DNA of 64,000 bases, taken from positions 872,547 to 936,546 of the forward strand of contig NZ_LGIQ01000009.1 in the NCBI RefSeq assembly GCF_001187725.1, in the 5' to 3' direction. The notes below the pieces were generated by a model. That model did not search any database. It saw nothing but the letters and a program-made list of their open reading frames with translations, and was not told where the DNA came from. Below are positions 63,014 to 64,000 of the stretch, piece by piece (positions within the stretch are counted from its first letter, which is position 1; each line of letters opens with the position of its first letter). Made by a program: the position numbers and the translations under genes. Source of the stretch: Brevibacillus reuszeri (lineage in GTDB: Bacteria > Bacillota > Bacilli > Brevibacillales > Brevibacillaceae).

Positions 63014-63313
63014 TCAATAATTCGAATTACAACGGTTGGATATCGGAATGACGAAAAAGCAACTGCATGAGCAGGTACAGAAGCAGCTGCATGAACAACT
63101 GCACGAGCAACTACAACTGCATGAACAACTGCATGAACAACTACATGAGCAGCTACAACGACCTCCTCCACAACGTCCACATCCGCCACATCTACCGCAA
63201 CCATGTCGTACCATAGTGCCTTCGTTCATTCTTTGCTTATCCCAAGGGGTTACTTGATCTGACTTGAATTCAGCTGCTTTAAGCTTTTTTACTTCTTTTT
63301 TAAAATCATCCAT
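63014..63313 (-). CDS. heterocycloanthracin/sonorensin-type TOMM precursor peptide
   Basis: A 99-residue peptide from the ATG at 63313, after GGAGGTGAAAAGG; the upstream ATG at 63331 would lie in the ribosome-binding site. The leader (MDDFKKEVKKLKAAEFKSD then QVTPWDKQ) is charged and carries the VTPWD-type motif of this family. The core starts near residue 37: HGCGRCGGCGRCGGGR, then twelve Cys-Ser pairs, then CFCTCSCSC and FFVIPISNRCNSNY. There are 22 cysteines in all, most in a strict alternating pattern. YcaO/SagB enzymes downstream would convert Cys and Ser/Thr to thiazole and (methyl)oxazole rings. No cleavage site or exporter is evident. Confidence 0.92.
   Translation of the reverse strand: MDDFKKEVKKLKAAEFKSDQVTPWDKQRMNEGTMVRHGCGRCGGCGRCGGGRCSCSCSCSCSCSCSCSCSCSCSCSCFCTCSCSCFFVIPISNRCNSNY
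63059..63157 (-). repeat. 12-bp tandem repeats coding (Cys-Ser)n
   Basis: The 99 bp code 33 residues with Cys at every second position. The commonest unit is TGY-AGY-TGY-TCA, a degenerate 12-mer alternating two kinds of serine codon, so two Cys-Ser pairs per repeat. Such tandem DNA can change copy number by slippage, which would vary the product length. Confidence 0.85.
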
Positions 63314-63340
63314 CCTTTTCACCTCCGCCACTTCGTGTTA

Positions 63341-63448
63341 CTACTCTACATTTATGAAGCGGCTATGGGTGTTCGTTCCTATTGAATGAGCCCATTTTTT
63401 GAAGCCTAGAATGATGAGCTGCTCGCGTTGGCTCTCTTCAATGGTCAT
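63341..63448 (-). CDS. possible 35-residue small protein between the SDR and TOMM precursor genes
   Basis: The frame reads MTIEESQREQLIILGFKKWAH to a stop at 63341, in all 35 residues. Its ATG shares a base with the SDR stop codon (TAATG), so translation coupling is possible. It does not resemble a family I know; it may be a leader, a regulator or a chance frame. The TOMM promoter should also lie in this region, but no clear -35/-10 pair is seen. Confidence 0.35.
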   Translation of the reverse strand: MTIEESQREQLIILGFKKWAHSIGTNTHSRFINVE

Positions 63449-64000
63449 TACGTAAGTAGGGACCCTCCATCCACTGACAGTACCGTGCCAGTAGTGTATC
63501 GGTTCTGCATCAGATACAAAGCGGCATCAGCAATATCCTCTGGCTCCCCTATACACCTAACAGGTAATGTATTTCTTAAGTGCTTTACAATTTCTTCTCG
63601 CTTCTCACCAAAAATGGAGTTCAGCAAATTCGTATCGACAGCTCCAGCGCTAATGGTGTTTACACGAATGGGGGAAAGCTCTACTGCCAGGCTCCGGCAT
63701 AACGCTTCAACAGCTGCTCCAGATGCAGCCGCTACAGCCCCACCGACAGTTGGTTTCCATGTTGATGTACCGGACATGAAGGTAATAGACCCATTTTCTT
63801 TCATTTTTTTCGCTGCATATTTTGCAGCATAATAAGATCCCCAGAACCTGCTCTCCATCGTCGATTTCAATTCGTCGCACTCCGTCTCTAGGATTGGACC
63901 CAAAACCACATTTGCAGCGGTGACAAATAAATGATCTACCTGTTTTAACTGTGCAAACATGTTTTGAATAGAAGATTCATCTGTCATATGGACTACGAAT
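63448..64000 (-). CDS. short-chain dehydrogenase/reductase family protein, catalytic Tyr/Lys absent (5' end outside window)
   Basis: The visible 184 residues start inside the protein; reading upstream of the ATG at 63987 gives FVVHMTDESS, the usual SDR strand, so the true start and the glycine-rich cofactor motif lie beyond 64000. It has DHLFVTAANVV (NAG-equivalent), FMSGTSTW with the catalytic-Ser region and VRVNTISAGAVDT-like IRVNTISAGAVDT. At the YxxxK position it reads GGAVAAASGAAVEAL, so the Tyr and Lys are Ala and Gly. It probably is not a conventional dehydrogenase. The C-terminus is normal (LSVDGGSLLT). Confidence 0.85.
   Translation of the reverse strand, partial: FVVHMTDESSIQNMFAQLKQVDHLFVTAANVVLGPILETECDELKSTMESRFWGSYYAAKYAAKKMKENGSITFMSGTSTWKPTVGGAVAAASGAAVEALCRSLAVELSPIRVNTISAGAVDTNLLNSIFGEKREEIVKHLRNTLPVRCIGEPEDIADAALYLMQNRYTTGTVLSVDGGSLLT

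Noticed and set aside
63059..63157. Possible CRISPR array because of short regular repeats
   Set aside because: There are no spacers; the repeats are contiguous, degenerate and coding.
62935..63204. Ala/Val-rich minus-strand frame and a plus-strand Gln/Leu/His-rich frame over the (Cys-Ser)n region
   Set aside because: Both are shadows of the 12-bp repeat coding the peptide core; they lack ribosome-binding sites and cross the precursor gene.

Overview
The window looks like the chromosome of a Gram-positive, low-to-mid GC member of the Bacillales, most like Brevibacillus. The grounds are strong GGAGG ribosome-binding sites, frequent TTG/GTG starts, khtTU, dapA and kynA of Firmicute type, and a heterocycloanthracin/sonorensin-type peptide cluster. 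This placement is an inference from gene content; no rRNA or tRNA gene is present to confirm it.

Left part (1-16 kb, minus strand): a long catabolic operon reads coxG-coxS-coxL-coxM-coxD-coxE-xdhC-mobA-like-pxpB-pxpC-biotin carrier-biotin carboxylase (broken)-pxpA. It joins a molybdenum hydroxylase of the CO/xanthine dehydrogenase family and its maturation factors to the parts of a split urea-carboxylase-like / 5-oxoprolinase-like enzyme. A well-formed sigma-54 (-24/-12) promoter with an upstream dyad lies ahead of coxG. A sigma-54 activator gene (CBS-PAS-PAS-AAA-Fis) and a second pxpB/pxpC pair follow the operon. The biotin carboxylase gene has a stop codon and an internal deletion.

16-26 kb: a six-gene minus-strand operon encodes a MoxR-type AAA ATPase, a DUF5682 protein, a VWA protein, a 1,150-residue DUF4132 protein, a SWIM zinc-finger protein and a small protein. 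It matches the E. coli yehL-yehM-yehP-yehI-yehQ set, whose function is not established.

26-39 kb: a patchy region with much non-coding DNA and several decayed genes (nitrilase, a MerR/VOC chimera, a HigA-like remnant). Intact genes include a serine hydrolase with a divergent Lrp regulator, an alpha/beta hydrolase-DHFR-like-DoxX set behind a MerR-type promoter, kynA, a YeiL-like regulator divergent from a nucleoside hydrolase and Nudix gene, and dapA.

39-57 kb: a phosphoesterase, a LysR/MFS divergent pair, an amidohydrolase with a possible sigma-54 promoter, DedA, the KhtTU K+/H+ antiporter, and a hydantoin/oxoproline-type catabolic operon (XRE-cupin regulator, HyuA, HyuB, a racemase with an internal deletion, an MFS transporter, DUF917). 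A class V aminotransferase and an acetamidase/formamidase follow. Cyclic-amide and nitrogen-heterocycle breakdown is the recurring theme.

Right end (57-64 kb): a thiazole/oxazole-modified peptide (TOMM) cluster on the minus strand. It holds a 99-residue precursor with twelve consecutive Cys-Ser pairs, an intergenic hairpin, an ocin-ThiF-like partner protein, a YcaO cyclodehydratase and a two-domain SagB-type dehydrogenase. This is the most distinctive biosynthetic system here. No exporter, leader protease or immunity gene is seen in the window. A partial SDR gene lacking the catalytic Tyr/Lys closes the window.
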